64,000 nucleotides of DNA from Rhizobium sp. WYJ-E13 (lineage in GTDB: Bacteria > Pseudomonadota > Alphaproteobacteria > Rhizobiales > Rhizobiaceae). Each line of letters starts with the position of its first letter. The first letter of the stretch is position 1. The position numbers and the translations under genes are program-made. The DNA is taken from contig NZ_CP076853.1 of assembly GCF_018987265.1 (NCBI RefSeq), forward strand, positions 3,599,501-3,663,500, read 5' to 3'. Positions 9,098 through 17,636 of the stretch are shown piece by piece. Under the pieces are notes generated by a model. That model had not been told where the DNA came from. It searched no databases and was given only the letters and a program-made list of their open reading frames with translations.

Positions 9098-9718
9098 TTA
9101 ACAAAAACCGTTCTGCTTCAATAATTGATAGGCCTGGATGACGGCGCGGAAACGCTCTTCCGAGCCGCGGTCGCCGCCATTGGCATCGGGGTGATGCTTC
9201 TTGACCAGTTCCTTGTACTTGCTCTTGATCTCCGCGGAGGTGGCGTTCGCAGCAAGTCCCATCGTATCGAAAGCCTTGGCCTCCAGCGATTTCAGCTTGC
9301 GGGCCTGCGGGAAACGCGGGCCACTGCCTTTGCCGCCACCTTCCTTCACGAAACCGAATGGGTCACGCACGCGCGAATAGGCGCCGGAGCGAACTTCGGC
9401 ATGCAGCGGGCTGTTCTTGGCATCCTTGTTGACGCCGACCGTCCAGGTAGGGCGATGACCTGTTATCGCCTCCTTCTGATAGCGCGCGATCTCACCGTCC
9501 GACAGGCCGGAGAAATAGTTGTATCCCTTGTTGTAGTCCTTGACGTGTTCGAAACAGAACAAAAAGAACTGGCCTTCCGCATTGCGTCCCACAGGAGCGC
9601 GATGCGTACCTTTTTTGTCGCAGCCGTCCCACTGGCAAGTTGGAGGCGCCTGCTCGGGCTCCTGCTCTCGCCTGCGGCGCGTTCGGATGCGATCGAAATA
9701 TTTGGAATCAAGTCTCAT
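9098..9718 (-). CDS. J-domain-containing protein (DnaJ-like)
   Basis: This is a 206-aa protein with a C-terminal J domain of about 60 residues that includes the diagnostic KKHHPDANGGD (HPD motif), the site that stimulates the ATPase of DnaK-type Hsp70. The N-terminal half holds a CQWDGCDKKG...FCFEHV segment, a possible zinc-binding Cys/His cluster, and YNYFSGLS, typical of an alphaproteobacterial J-protein family. The start MRLDSKYFDRIR (ATG at 9716-9718) is preferred to an upstream in-frame start at 9952, which would run across the divergent bolA gene. It is transcribed divergently from bolA. Confidence 0.85.
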   Translation of the reverse strand: MRLDSKYFDRIRTRRRREQEPEQAPPTCQWDGCDKKGTHRAPVGRNAEGQFFLFCFEHVKDYNKGYNYFSGLSDGEIARYQKEAITGHRPTWTVGVNKDAKNSPLHAEVRSGAYSRVRDPFGFVKEGGGKGSGPRFPQARKLKSLEAKAFDTMGLAANATSAEIKSKYKELVKKHHPDANGGDRGSEERFRAVIQAYQLLKQNGFC

Positions 9719-9820
9719 GGCGGCGCTAATTATGGGGCTGCTGACCGATGACAACAAGAATTGACAAACGGGAATGTTGCTGGCTTGGTGGGAACCTTTT
9801 TCGTGAACGCAGAAGACCTG

Positions 9821-10105
9821 ATGATGACACTCCAAACCCGCATCGAAGAGAAGCTCAAGGAAGCCTTTGCGCCCGAACGCCTCGCGGTCATCAACGAGAG
9901 TCATCTGCATGCCGGCCATCAGCCTGACATGACGGGCACGGGTGAGACGCATATGCGCGTCCGCATCGTTTCGGAGAAGTTCACCGGCATGCCGCGACTA
10001 CAACGCCATCGGGCAATTACCGACCTGCTGAAGCCCGAACTCGATGCCGGACTCCACGCTCTGGCTGTAGAGCCGGCCGCGCCCGGCGAGCCGACCCGTT
10101 GGTAG
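9821..10105 (+). CDS. bolA: BolA family protein
   Basis: This is a protein of about 94 aa of the BolA family, which partners monothiol glutaredoxins in Fe-S/iron homeostasis. The conserved core is IEEKLKEAF, then INESHLHAGH (with the family His), then ETHMRVRIVS, and LHALAVEP near the C terminus. Two adjacent ATG codons (9821 and 9824) could start translation; the first is listed. Upstream in-frame sequence to 9761 has no homology. It is divergent from the J-domain gene and convergent with the DUF2938 gene, from which it is separated by only 3 bases. Confidence 0.9.
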   Translation: MMTLQTRIEEKLKEAFAPERLAVINESHLHAGHQPDMTGTGETHMRVRIVSEKFTGMPRLQRHRAITDLLKPELDAGLHALAVEPAAPGEPTRW

Positions 10106-10108
10106 TTC

Positions 10109-10588
10109 TTAGCGGATGACGAGTGCCGTGGCGTAGAGCCCGAAACCGAAGACCGTGTGCGCAAGCAGATTGAGCACGCGGACCTTCATCGGATTCGGCG
10201 TCTTTGAAGCCGCCCAGCCAAGGCCGAGGCCCGGCTGCATCAGGAACCAGCCGGCACCGACGGTGACGATACCGAGAATCCAGGCAGGCAAGAAGCTCGG
10301 AGCGGCAAACCAGGCCGGGCCGACGAAGATCGCCAGCAGGATGCCGTAGAGAATGCCGACCGCATAGTGACCGATCCATCCGAGCGCCAGCTCGTTGGCA
10401 TAGGGCACTGCATCAGCGATATTATCGTGAAAGACTTTGCCCTTGCCGAGGTGCCAAAACCAGCGGCCTGCCGGCGCCCAGTTCGGTGACGGCGTCACGC
10501 TGAGCTTTGCGAGCAGGATTGCCCAGATATCCATGAGGGCGGTCGCCCCGATGCCGATGGCGACGGATCGCCAGAGAATGTCGAACAT
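10109..10588 (-). CDS. DUF2938 family membrane protein
   Basis: This is a 159-aa inner-membrane protein with about four to five hydrophobic helices. It matches DUF2938: IGATALMDIWAILL near the N terminus, then WFWHLGKGKVFHDNIADA and HYAVGILYGILLA. The family function is unknown. It is convergent with bolA (3-base gap) and read in the same direction as the HlyC/CorC gene upstream, at a distance of 58 bases. No regulatory signal is evident. Confidence 0.8.
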   Translation of the reverse strand: MFDILWRSVAIGIGATALMDIWAILLAKLSVTPSPNWAPAGRWFWHLGKGKVFHDNIADAVPYANELALGWIGHYAVGILYGILLAIFVGPAWFAAPSFLPAWILGIVTVGAGWFLMQPGLGLGWAASKTPNPMKVRVLNLLAHTVFGFGLYATALVIR

Positions 10589-10646
10589 GTCAGATCCTGT
10601 AGGATAAGCCGGCGCACGGAAATGCCGCCGGTAACGGAAACCTTGG

Positions 10647-11957
10647 TCAGGCGGGTTTGGCCTCGTCTTCCTCGGCGGGGCGGATGCGCAGTTTCGTGAT
10701 GCGGTTCTTCTCCCGCTTCATGACGACGAAGCGCTTGCCGTAGAAGGTGAAGGCCTGGCGCTCTTCGGGAATGGTCATTGATTCATGAATGACGAGGCCA
10801 GCGATCGTCGTCGCTTCCTCATCCGGGAGGTTCCAGTCGAGCGCACGGTTGAGATCACGAATCGGTACGCCGCCATCGACGACGATGGAACCGTCCGCCT
10901 CCTGGCGCACGCCCTGCATGTCGATATCATGCTCGTCGGAGATATCGCCGACGATCTCTTCCAGAATATCCTCCAGCGTCACGATGCCCTGCACCTCGCC
11001 ATATTCGTCGACGACGACGGCGAAATGCTGCTTGCGGCGCAGGAAAGCATTGAGCTGATCTTCGAGATTGGTGCTGTCAGGCACGAACCAGGGCTTCTGG
11101 GCGATCTTCACGATATCGAGTTGCTGCGGCTCCATGTTCGGCTCGGCGAGCGCCCGCAACAGATCCTTGGCATGCACAACGCCGATGATATTATCGATCG
11201 TACCGCGCCAGAGCGGCATGCGCGTATAAGGGCTTTCGAGGATTGCCCGGACGACCGATTCCGGCGGATCGTCCGCATTGATCGCCCGCATCGCCGTACG
11301 GTGGACCATGATGTCGGAAAGCTCAAGCTCGCCAAGATCGAGCACGCCTCCGAGACGATCACGGTCGGCCTTTACAACCGAGCCTTCGCGATGCAGCAGA
11401 TCGACGGCGCCCCGCAATTCGTCATGAGCCGACAGCATCGAGACTTCGCGGGACAAATTGATCCCGAAGAAGCCGAGGATCCGGCGCACGATCGCATTGA
11501 CGAACGAAGAGAGCGGACCGACGACGGCGACGAAGAGCCGCGTAGGTATTGCAACATTGAGCGCAAAACGCTCCGGCGTGGAGATCGCCCAGCTCTTCGG
11601 CAGAACCTCCGCGAAGATGACAAGGATGATGGTCATGGCAAGCGTTGCCAGCGCCACACCGGAATTGCCGAAGATCCCCAGAAATACGCTTGTCGCCAGC
11701 GACGACGACAGGATGTTGGCGAGATTGTTGCCGATCAGCAGCGCACCGATCAGCCGGTCACGACGCTCGATGAGGGTCCTGACGAGACCGGCGCGCTCAT
11801 CACCATTGGCTTCCAGCGTGTGGATCCGGCTTCTCGAAACGGCAGTCAGCGCGGTCTCGGATCCCGAAAAGAACGCAGACATCAACACCAGGGCCACGAT
11901 CGAAATGATCTCCGGCCAGTAGATCGATAAAAATGCCAAGGTACCCTCGACTGACAT
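10647..11957 (-). CDS. HlyC/CorC-family transporter (CNNM/DUF21-CBS-CorC)
   Basis: This is a 436-aa inner-membrane protein of the CNNM/CorC family, linked to Mg2+/Co2+ transport, although annotated members are often called hemolysins. It has an N-terminal DUF21 domain with about four helices (residues 10-190; GSETALTAVSRSR is characteristic). A tandem CBS pair follows at about 205-330 (MVHRTAMRAI, VVDEYGEVQGIVTLEDILEEIVG). A C-terminal CorC_HlyC domain ends the protein. Its ATG overlaps the aroB stop codon (TGATG), so translation is probably coupled in an aroK-aroB-corC operon. Confidence 0.9.
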   Translation of the reverse strand: MSVEGTLAFLSIYWPEIISIVALVLMSAFFSGSETALTAVSRSRIHTLEANGDERAGLVRTLIERRDRLIGALLIGNNLANILSSSLATSVFLGIFGNSGVALATLAMTIILVIFAEVLPKSWAISTPERFALNVAIPTRLFVAVVGPLSSFVNAIVRRILGFFGINLSREVSMLSAHDELRGAVDLLHREGSVVKADRDRLGGVLDLGELELSDIMVHRTAMRAINADDPPESVVRAILESPYTRMPLWRGTIDNIIGVVHAKDLLRALAEPNMEPQQLDIVKIAQKPWFVPDSTNLEDQLNAFLRRKQHFAVVVDEYGEVQGIVTLEDILEEIVGDISDEHDIDMQGVRQEADGSIVVDGGVPIRDLNRALDWNLPDEEATTIAGLVIHESMTIPEERQAFTFYGKRFVVMKREKNRITKLRIRPAEEDEAKPA

Positions 11958-13087
11958 CAGGGATGTTTTTCCTTGAGAAAACTGATCACTTCGGAAGCCG
12001 GCACGTCATCGGCGACAAAGGATTGGCCGATGCCGCGCGTGAGAATGAAGGTGAGCTTGCCGCCCTTGACCTTCTTGTCCTGTGCGATCGCATCCATCAG
12101 CACCTCCGCCGGCGGCAGGGCGCCTGGAATTTCCGACACGCGGGTCGGCAGGCCGACAGCCTTCAGATGCGCCTCGACGCGGCTGGCATCATCAGGGCTC
12201 GCAAGGTTCATGCGTGCTGAAAATTCATGCGCCAGCACCATGCCGATCGAAACGCCTTCACCATGAACCAGCCGGCTGCTGTCATAGGCGGTCGCGGCCT
12301 CCAGCGCATGGCCGAACGTATGGCCGAGATTGAGCAGAGCCCGCTGGCCGTTTTCCCGCTCGTCGGCAACCACGACATTCGCCTTGGCCTGGCAGCTCAC
12401 CGCGATCGCCTCGATACGCGCCGAACCGCCGGCAAAGACCGCCTGCCAATTGTTCTCCAGCCAGGCAAAGAAATCCGGCTTGTCGATGAGGCCATATTTG
12501 GCGACCTCCGCATAACCGGCGCGGAATTCGCGCTTACTCAGGGAGTTCAGGACATCCGTATCGGCGAGCACGAGATCCGGCTGATGGAAGACACCGATGA
12601 GGTTCTTGCCATGGCGACTATTGATGCCGGTCTTGCCACCGACCGACGAATCCACTTGGGCGAGCAGCGAGGTCGGCACCTGTACGAAGCGCACGCCGCG
12701 CCTGACGATGCCGGCCGCAAAACCCGAGAGGTCGCCGATGACGCCGCCGCCAAGCGCGATGACATAATCATTGCGCTCGATGCGGGCTTCCAGAACCTTG
12801 TCGCAGACATTGACCAGATGCTCGAAGCTCTTGGTCTTCTCGCCGGCCGGCAGCACGACATCAGCCGAGGCGATGCCGGCAGCATCGAGACTCGCCTTCA
12901 AGGCATCGAGATAAAGCGGCGCCACATGCTCATCAGTGATAATGGCCGCCTTGCGGCCCTTGAGCCGCGAAGCGATCTCGCCGCCGGCACTAGCGATCAG
13001 CCCTGGCCCGATCATGATATCATAGGCTCGATCGCCAAGCGGCACATGCACCTTACGGACGGCGGAAGCGGGGGTGATCGCGTTCAT
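11957..13087 (-). CDS. aroB: 3-dehydroquinate synthase
   Basis: This is a 376-aa NAD- and metal-dependent enzyme that converts DAHP to 3-dehydroquinate, step 2 of the shikimate pathway. Visible family motifs are ALGGGVIGDLSGFAAG (NAD-binding), QVPTSLLAQVDSSVGGKTGIN, and LNLGHTFGHALE, which supplies metal-ligand His residues. It overlaps aroK by 4 bp (ATGA) upstream and the CorC gene by 1 bp downstream. The co-localisation with shikimate kinase puts two steps of aromatic amino acid synthesis in one operon. Confidence 0.97.
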   Translation of the reverse strand: MNAITPASAVRKVHVPLGDRAYDIMIGPGLIASAGGEIASRLKGRKAAIITDEHVAPLYLDALKASLDAAGIASADVVLPAGEKTKSFEHLVNVCDKVLEARIERNDYVIALGGGVIGDLSGFAAGIVRRGVRFVQVPTSLLAQVDSSVGGKTGINSRHGKNLIGVFHQPDLVLADTDVLNSLSKREFRAGYAEVAKYGLIDKPDFFAWLENNWQAVFAGGSARIEAIAVSCQAKANVVVADERENGQRALLNLGHTFGHALEAATAYDSSRLVHGEGVSIGMVLAHEFSARMNLASPDDASRVEAHLKAVGLPTRVSEIPGALPPAEVLMDAIAQDKKVKGGKLTFILTRGIGQSFVADDVPASEVISFLKEKHP

Positions 13088-13686
13088 GATACTGCACTTT
13101 CCTTCTGGGTCTCGACCACGGCTCTCAGCACTTCATCGGCCATGACTTCCTTGCGTACGTCGCGCGAAAGCACCGTGAGATCGGCCTCGGCATAAATAGG
13201 GTATCGGGCGTTCATCAGATTTTCGAGCGTCTGCTTCGGGTTCTCGGTCTTCAGCAGCGGACGTGTGTCGCGCTTGTTGACCCGTTCCCAGAGCACATCG
13301 AGATCGGCCTTCAGCCAGACCGACAGGCCACCCTTCTTGATATGCCTGCGCGTACGAGCGTTGATGAAGGCGCCGCCGCCGGTGGACACGACGCGCGGAC
13401 CGCCCTTCAGCAGACGCTTCATCACCCGTGCCTCGAGCGCCCGGAACTCTTCCTCTCCGTAAGCCGCGAAAAGCTCCGTGATCGTCATGCGCGAAACGCG
13501 CTCGATCTCGATATCGCTGTCGATGAAGGGAACGCCGAGTTGTTGCGCGACAAGACGCCCGACCGAGGATTTTCCGGCCCCCATAAGGCCAACCAGAACA
13601 AGATTGCGTGAACCGAGCGCGGCGCGAGCTCTGACTTTCAAACTGTCTGCAACGGAAACTGGCGGCTCACTCATCGGTCCATTCAC
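13084..13686 (-). CDS. aroK: Shikimate kinase
   Basis: This is a 200-aa enzyme that phosphorylates shikimate at the 3-hydroxyl. Walker A GLMGAGKSS is at residues 33-41, followed by FIDSDIEIE (substrate/Mg site) and VSTGGGAF (shikimate-binding Gly-rich loop). The LID region contains RDTRPLL. A 28-residue N-terminal extension precedes the kinase core; an alternative ATG four codons in (MSEPPVS) is equally possible. It heads the aroK-aroB-corC operon, divergent from the small membrane protein gene before xerD. Confidence 0.95.
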   Translation of the reverse strand: MNGPMSEPPVSVADSLKVRARAALGSRNLVLVGLMGAGKSSVGRLVAQQLGVPFIDSDIEIERVSRMTITELFAAYGEEEFRALEARVMKRLLKGGPRVVSTGGGAFINARTRRHIKKGGLSVWLKADLDVLWERVNKRDTRPLLKTENPKQTLENLMNARYPIYAEADLTVLSRDVRKEVMADEVLRAVVETQKESAVS

Positions 13687-13767
13687 ACTTTGTTTGCAAA
13701 CGGTATCGACAAATGCGGGTGTAGCGTCAAGTCGCGGGCAAGGGAATCACGGTCTCACTACCGCTTC

Positions 13768-13795
13768 TTGCACTTGCAAACATGCTTCTTATAAC
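13768..13795 (+). promoter_or_regulatory. Putative promoter of the small membrane protein/xerD unit
   Basis: A TTGCAC -35 (13768-13773) and a TATAAC -10 (13790-13795) are 16 bases apart, about 28 bases before the ATG at 13823. This fits a short leader with an AAGGAG ribosome site. Confidence 0.5.
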
Positions 13796-13822
13796 AGAAG
13801 CAGAGTTCTAAGGAGTAGCCGG

Positions 13823-13999
13823 ATGCCGAGCCTGATCCGTTTCCTGTCCGTCCTGGCCGTCATCGCTGGACTGATCTATGGAGCGATGTGGGCGCTCGTC
13901 ACCTTCGTCGAGCCTCAGGAGCGGGACGTCACGATCCGCATTCCTTCCGAGCGAGTGAATCCGCCCTCGACCGGCACGATCAACACCACGAAGAAGTGA
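13823..13999 (+). CDS. Small single-span membrane protein (58 aa)
   Basis: This is a 58-aa protein starting [20 protein letters not shown]. It has one hydrophobic helix (about residues 5-28) and a short polar tail containing [12 protein letters not shown] strong AAGGAG ribosome site lies about 8 bases before the ATG, and a good promoter sits upstream. The gene ends 4 bases before xerD, so the two are probably co-transcribed. I know similar short proteins in this position in other rhizobia, but no function is known. It is divergent from aroK. Confidence 0.75.
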   Translation: MPSLIRFLSVLAVIAGLIYGAMWALVTFVEPQERDVTIRIPSERVNPPSTGTINTTKK

Positions 14000-14003
14000 C
14001 GCG

Positions 14004-14957
14004 ATGAAGGATCTCGGCCGCGTCCATGTGGAATCATTCCTTGAAATGATGAGTGCCGAGCGCGGCGCCGCGGTCAATACGTTGCAGTCCTACGAGCGCG
14101 ATCTGGACGACCTTCGTTCTTTCCTGCACGGCCGCAGCATCCGCCTGACGGAGGCGGCATCGGGCGATCTCGGTGCCTATCTGGCCTCGCTATCCGCGCA
14201 GGGCTTCAAGCCCTCCTCGCAGGCCCGCCGGCTTGCCGCCATGCGACAGTTCTACAAATTCCTCTACGCCGAGGGCCTGCGCACCGACGACCCGACCGGC
14301 ATTCTCGACGCGCCGAAGAAAGGCCGGGCACTTCCGAAGACGATGGGCGTCGAGGAAGTAACGAAGTTGCTGTCCCAAGCGGAGACGGAAGCTGCTGACA
14401 CCGCACCCGGCCAGCTTCATCGCCTGCGCATGCTGGCGCTGTTGGAATTGCTGTACGCGACCGGCATGCGCGTCAGCGAACTCGTCTCGCTTCCCGCCCG
14501 CGTTCTCGACCAGGAAGGCCGCTTCCTGATGATCCGGGGCAAGGGAAACAAAGAGCGCCTTGTTCCACTCTCGCAATCGGCAATCGCCGCACTGAAGTCC
14601 TACGGCCGGATGCTGGCACTGGAAAACGCAGCGTCGAAAGAACCTCGGGACAGCCCCTGGCTCTTTCCGGCCGCCTCTAAGGAAGGTTACTTGCCGCGAC
14701 AGGTCTTCGCGCGCGATCTCAAGAATCTGGCAATTCGAGCCGGCCTCGCACCGTCGATGATTTCGCCGCACGTCATGCGTCACGCTTTCGCCAGCCATCT
14801 TCTGGCCAATGGGGCCGATCTGCGCGTAGTGCAGGAACTCCTCGGCCATCAGGACATTTCAACGACACAAATCTATACGCATGTTCTGGAAGAACGGCTC
14901 CAACAACTCGTCCATACGCACCACCCCCTTGCAAAACAGGCGAAAAAGCACGAATAG
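14004..14957 (+). CDS. xerD: Site-specific tyrosine recombinase XerD
   Basis: This is a 317-aa tyrosine recombinase of the XerC/D type, which resolves chromosome dimers at dif. The N-terminal SAM-like DNA-binding domain (residues about 5-95) is followed by the catalytic domain with the expected residues: Arg in [12 protein letters not shown], Lys in [35 protein letters not shown] and the nucleophile Tyr in IYTHV. It is intact and not linked to a mobile element, in keeping with a housekeeping recombinase. It follows the 58-aa membrane protein and precedes accA, a usual rhizobial order. Confidence 0.93.
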   Translation: MKDLGRVHVESFLEMMSAERGAAVNTLQSYERDLDDLRSFLHGRSIRLTEAASGDLGAYLASLSAQGFKPSSQARRLAAMRQFYKFLYAEGLRTDDPTGILDAPKKGRALPKTMGVEEVTKLLSQAETEAADTAPGQLHRLRMLALLELLYATGMRVSELVSLPARVLDQEGRFLMIRGKGNKERLVPLSQSAIAALKSYGRMLALENAASKEPRDSPWLFPAASKEGYLPRQVFARDLKNLAIRAGLAPSMISPHVMRHAFASHLLANGADLRVVQELLGHQDISTTQIYTHVLEERLQQLVHTHHPLAKQAKKHE

Positions 14958-15019
14958 GACCGGCGACAAGGGGCGGAACCAGGAAACTGTCCCGCGCACA
15001 AGGAACGGAAACGCACCTC

Positions 15020-15973
15020 ATGCACAACTATCTCGACTTCGAAAAGCCGATCTCCGACCTCGAAGGTAAGATCATCGAGCTTAAGAAGCTGGCGACGGAA
15101 GACGAAAGCATCGACACCTCCGACGAAGTCGGCAGGCTCGAAGTCCGCGTCCGCGAGGCGATCGTCGAGATCTATTCGAAGCTCAACGCCTGGCAGAAGA
15201 CGCAGGTCGCGCGCCACCCGCAGCGCCCGCATTTCGTCGATTATGCCAAGACGCTCTTCCAGGAATTCACGCCGCTCGCCGGTGACCGCAAGTTTTCCGA
15301 GGATGCCGCCATCCAGGCTGGTCTTGCCCGCTTTCGCGGCCAGCCGGTCGCCGTCATCGGCCAGGAAAAGGGCAACGACACCAAGAGCCGCCTGAAGCAC
15401 AATTTCGGCAGTGCCCGTCCTGAAGGTTACCGCAAGGCGATCCGCATCCTCGAAATGGCGGATCGTTTCCAGCTTCCGGTCATCACTCTCGTCGATACCG
15501 CAGGCGCCTATCCGGGCGTCGGCGCAGAAGAGCGCGGTCAGGCAGAAGCCATCGCCCGTTCGACGGAGATGTGCCTCGGCGTCAAGGTGCCGCTGATCTC
15601 GATCGTCATCGGTGAAGGCGGCTCGGGCGGCGCGATTGCGATTGCCACCGGCAACCGCGTCTACATGCTCGAACATTCGATTTACAGCGTCATTTCGCCG
15701 GAAGGTGCCGCCTCGATCCTCTGGCGCGATTCCACCCGTGCCAAGGAAGCTGCGACCAACATGAAGATCACGGCCGAGGACCTGAAGGCGCTCGGCATCA
15801 TCGACGGCATCATCCCCGAACCGCTTGGCGGCGCCCACCGCGATCCCGACAGCGTCATCGCCGCCACCGGCGATATAATCTCCAATGCACTTGCCGAAAT
15901 GGCCTCCCGTTCCGGCGAACAACTGCGCAACGACCGCCGCCAGAAGTTCCTCGCCATGGGCCGCAATCTGTAA
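15020..15973 (+). CDS. accA: Acetyl-CoA carboxylase carboxyltransferase, alpha subunit
   Basis: This is a 317-aa cytosolic subunit. Together with AccD it transfers carboxylate from carboxybiotin to acetyl-CoA, giving malonyl-CoA for fatty acid synthesis. The N terminus [15 protein letters not shown] is family-standard. The crotonase-like core has [21 protein letters not shown] and [21 protein letters not shown] (oxyanion-hole Gly-Gly) and [10 protein letters not shown]. The length is as expected. It follows xerD by 62 bases on the same strand. AccD and the biotin subunits are not in this window. Confidence 0.97.
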   Translation: MHNYLDFEKPISDLEGKIIELKKLATEDESIDTSDEVGRLEVRVREAIVEIYSKLNAWQKTQVARHPQRPHFVDYAKTLFQEFTPLAGDRKFSEDAAIQAGLARFRGQPVAVIGQEKGNDTKSRLKHNFGSARPEGYRKAIRILEMADRFQLPVITLVDTAGAYPGVGAEERGQAEAIARSTEMCLGVKVPLISIVIGEGGSGGAIAIATGNRVYMLEHSIYSVISPEGAASILWRDSTRAKEAATNMKITAEDLKALGIIDGIIPEPLGGAHRDPDSVIAATGDIISNALAEMASRSGEQLRNDRRQKFLAMGRNL

Positions 15974-15987
15974 AATCCACAGGCTGG

Positions 15988-16037
15988 CTCAATCGATTGA
16001 GACCAAATCTTGGCCACAATAATGTTATCTGTAACAT
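15988..16037. promoter_or_regulatory. Two short palindromes upstream of the L,D-transpeptidase-like gene
   Basis: CTCAATCGATTGAG (15988-16001) is a perfect 14-bp palindrome. ATGTTATCTGTAACAT (16022-16037) is a 6-bp dyad with a 4-base centre. They lie 130-180 bases before the next gene's ATG, in a 194-base non-coding gap after accA. They look like operator half-site pairs, but no regulator can be named. Confidence 0.35.
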
Positions 16038-16167
16038 CAGCGCTTGCAGGAGACCTCCGCGCAAGTCATAGGCTGGTAAGGATTTATCAAGTATAAGCCG
16101 CCTATGATTCCGCGCTACGCCCGGTTTCCTTAAGCGGGTTGGGTCGCATTATTGATGGGCTGATTGA

Positions 16168-17394
16168 ATGCGCATACATCATTTTGCCTATGTTTCGCTC
16201 ATGGCGCTGGCTCTGACCGGCTGCAACGACGCATTGGAATCGGCTCAGGGCATCGACCTCTCGACCGTCAAGAACAAGGTGGAGCAGCCGCTTCCCGCCC
16301 ACATCCTTGCCGACATGTCGGCAAAGGGCATGGATCGCAACTCGCCGATCATGATCCGCATCTTCAAGGAGGAAGGTGCGCTGGAAGTCTGGAAGGCGAA
16401 GACGGACAATCGGTTTGAGAAGATCGCCGGCTACAAGATCTGCGCCTGGTCCGGCAAGCTCGGCCCGAAGGTCAAGACCGGCGACCGGCAGGCGCCGGAA
16501 GGCTTCTACAACCTGAGCCGCGCCAACCTGAACCCCAATTCCAAATATTATCTGGCGATCAACACCGGTTTTCCGAACCGCTATGATGCCGTCAACGGCC
16601 GCACCGGTAGCGACCTGATGATCCACGGTGCCTGCTCATCGTCCGGCTGCTATTCGATGACCGATCAGCAGGTTCTGGAAATCTACGCCTTTGCCCGTGA
16701 CGCCTTCAAGGGCGGCCAGGAAAGCGTGCAGCTTCAGGCCTTCCCCTTCCGCATGACGGCCGAGAACATGGTCAAGCACCGCCTCGATCCGAATTATGAT
16801 TTCTGGAAGATGCTGAAGGTCGGCTACGACAATTTCGAAGTCACCAAGCGCCCGCCGGAAGTCAACGTCTGCGAGAAGAAATACGTCTTCAACCAGCAGG
16901 TCACGAACGGTGGCAGCTTCAATCCGGCCGGCGCCTGCCCGGCGATGTCGACGCCGCCGGCGCTGACGGCAGCGCTTGCCTCCTACGGCAAGACCTATGA
17001 TGCCGAATACCAGACGGCGCTGAAGAAATACGACGGGCTTGCCTGGTACGACCCGACGGAAGCAGAACGTAAGGCTGTCGTCGCCAAGCTGCGCAAGGGC
17101 CGTGAACTCGCCTATGCTCCAACCGGCACGTCGCTTGAGGCCGGCCGTATGGTCAAGGTTGCCGAACTCGAAGACATGATGGCCAATCAGGCCGCGAAGA
17201 GCGTTGCTGCCAAGACCGCAGCGACTGCGACGCCGACGACGCAGGCTCAAGCCACAACCGTCGCTGCAGCGCTGCCGGCCAATATTCCGGTGCCGATGCA
17301 GAACCCGCTGGCCTATGCCGCGCCCGAGCCCGCGCCGCAGGAAACCGCCGACGCCACCAAGAAGCCGTTCTGGAAGTTCTGGGCCAGGAACTGA
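16168..17394 (+). CDS. YafK-like L,D-transpeptidase-family lipoprotein
   Basis: This is a 408-aa exported lipoprotein. The signal ends in LALTGC, so Cys19 is the likely lipid anchor. Residues about 55-235 form a YkuD/YafK-type L,D-transpeptidase domain with the catalytic motif HGACSSSGC (His153, Cys161), the pattern used in peptidoglycan cross-linking or lipoprotein-linkage editing. The C-terminal part is Ala/Pro/Thr-rich and disordered-looking (residues about 325-400), ending KPFWKFWARN. Two palindromes lie upstream. Its stop codon is 5 bases from the tusA TTG start. YafK homologues can act on muropeptide crosslinks; the exact reaction here is inferred. Confidence 0.82.
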   Translation: MRIHHFAYVSLMALALTGCNDALESAQGIDLSTVKNKVEQPLPAHILADMSAKGMDRNSPIMIRIFKEEGALEVWKAKTDNRFEKIAGYKICAWSGKLGPKVKTGDRQAPEGFYNLSRANLNPNSKYYLAINTGFPNRYDAVNGRTGSDLMIHGACSSSGCYSMTDQQVLEIYAFARDAFKGGQESVQLQAFPFRMTAENMVKHRLDPNYDFWKMLKVGYDNFEVTKRPPEVNVCEKKYVFNQQVTNGGSFNPAGACPAMSTPPALTAALASYGKTYDAEYQTALKKYDGLAWYDPTEAERKAVVAKLRKGRELAYAPTGTSLEAGRMVKVAELEDMMANQAAKSVAAKTAATATPTTQAQATTVAAALPANIPVPMQNPLAYAAPEPAPQETADATKKPFWKFWARN

Positions 17395-17399
17395 TCGGC

Positions 17400-17624
17400 T
17401 TGGACGCCGTTCTCTACGATCTGCGCGGGCTGAAATGCCCGCTTCCCGTCATCAGGACACGCAAGAAGCTGACGACCATGCCGAGCGGCGCAACGATCCT
17501 CGTTGATACCAGCGATCCGCTTGCCGTCATCGACATCCCGCATTTCTGCAATGAAGACGGCCACGAGCTTATCAGCACGGAAAAGACCGAGCGCGGCCAC
17601 CGTTTCCTGATCCGCAAGGGATAG
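17400..17624 (+). CDS. TusA-family sulfur carrier protein
   Basis: This is a 74-aa TusA/SirA-like protein. The signature DLRGLKCPLPVIRTRK carries the CPxP motif with the sulfur-accepting Cys at residue 13. TusA proteins relay persulfide sulfur for tRNA 2-thiolation or molybdenum-cofactor enzymes. The start is TTG at 17400-17402; no ATG or GTG gives the conserved N terminus. It begins 5 bases after the preceding gene, so it is probably translated from the same mRNA. The tail converges on the COG0523 gene with a 12-base gap. Confidence 0.88.
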   Translation: MDAVLYDLRGLKCPLPVIRTRKKLTTMPSGATILVDTSDPLAVIDIPHFCNEDGHELISTEKTERGHRFLIRKG

Positions 17625-17636
17625 AGCCTTTTCCGA

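Noticed and set aside
14004..14957. XerD considered as an integrase of a mobile element
   Set aside because: It is full-length, next to accA in the usual rhizobial order, and no att repeats, transposase or phage genes are near.
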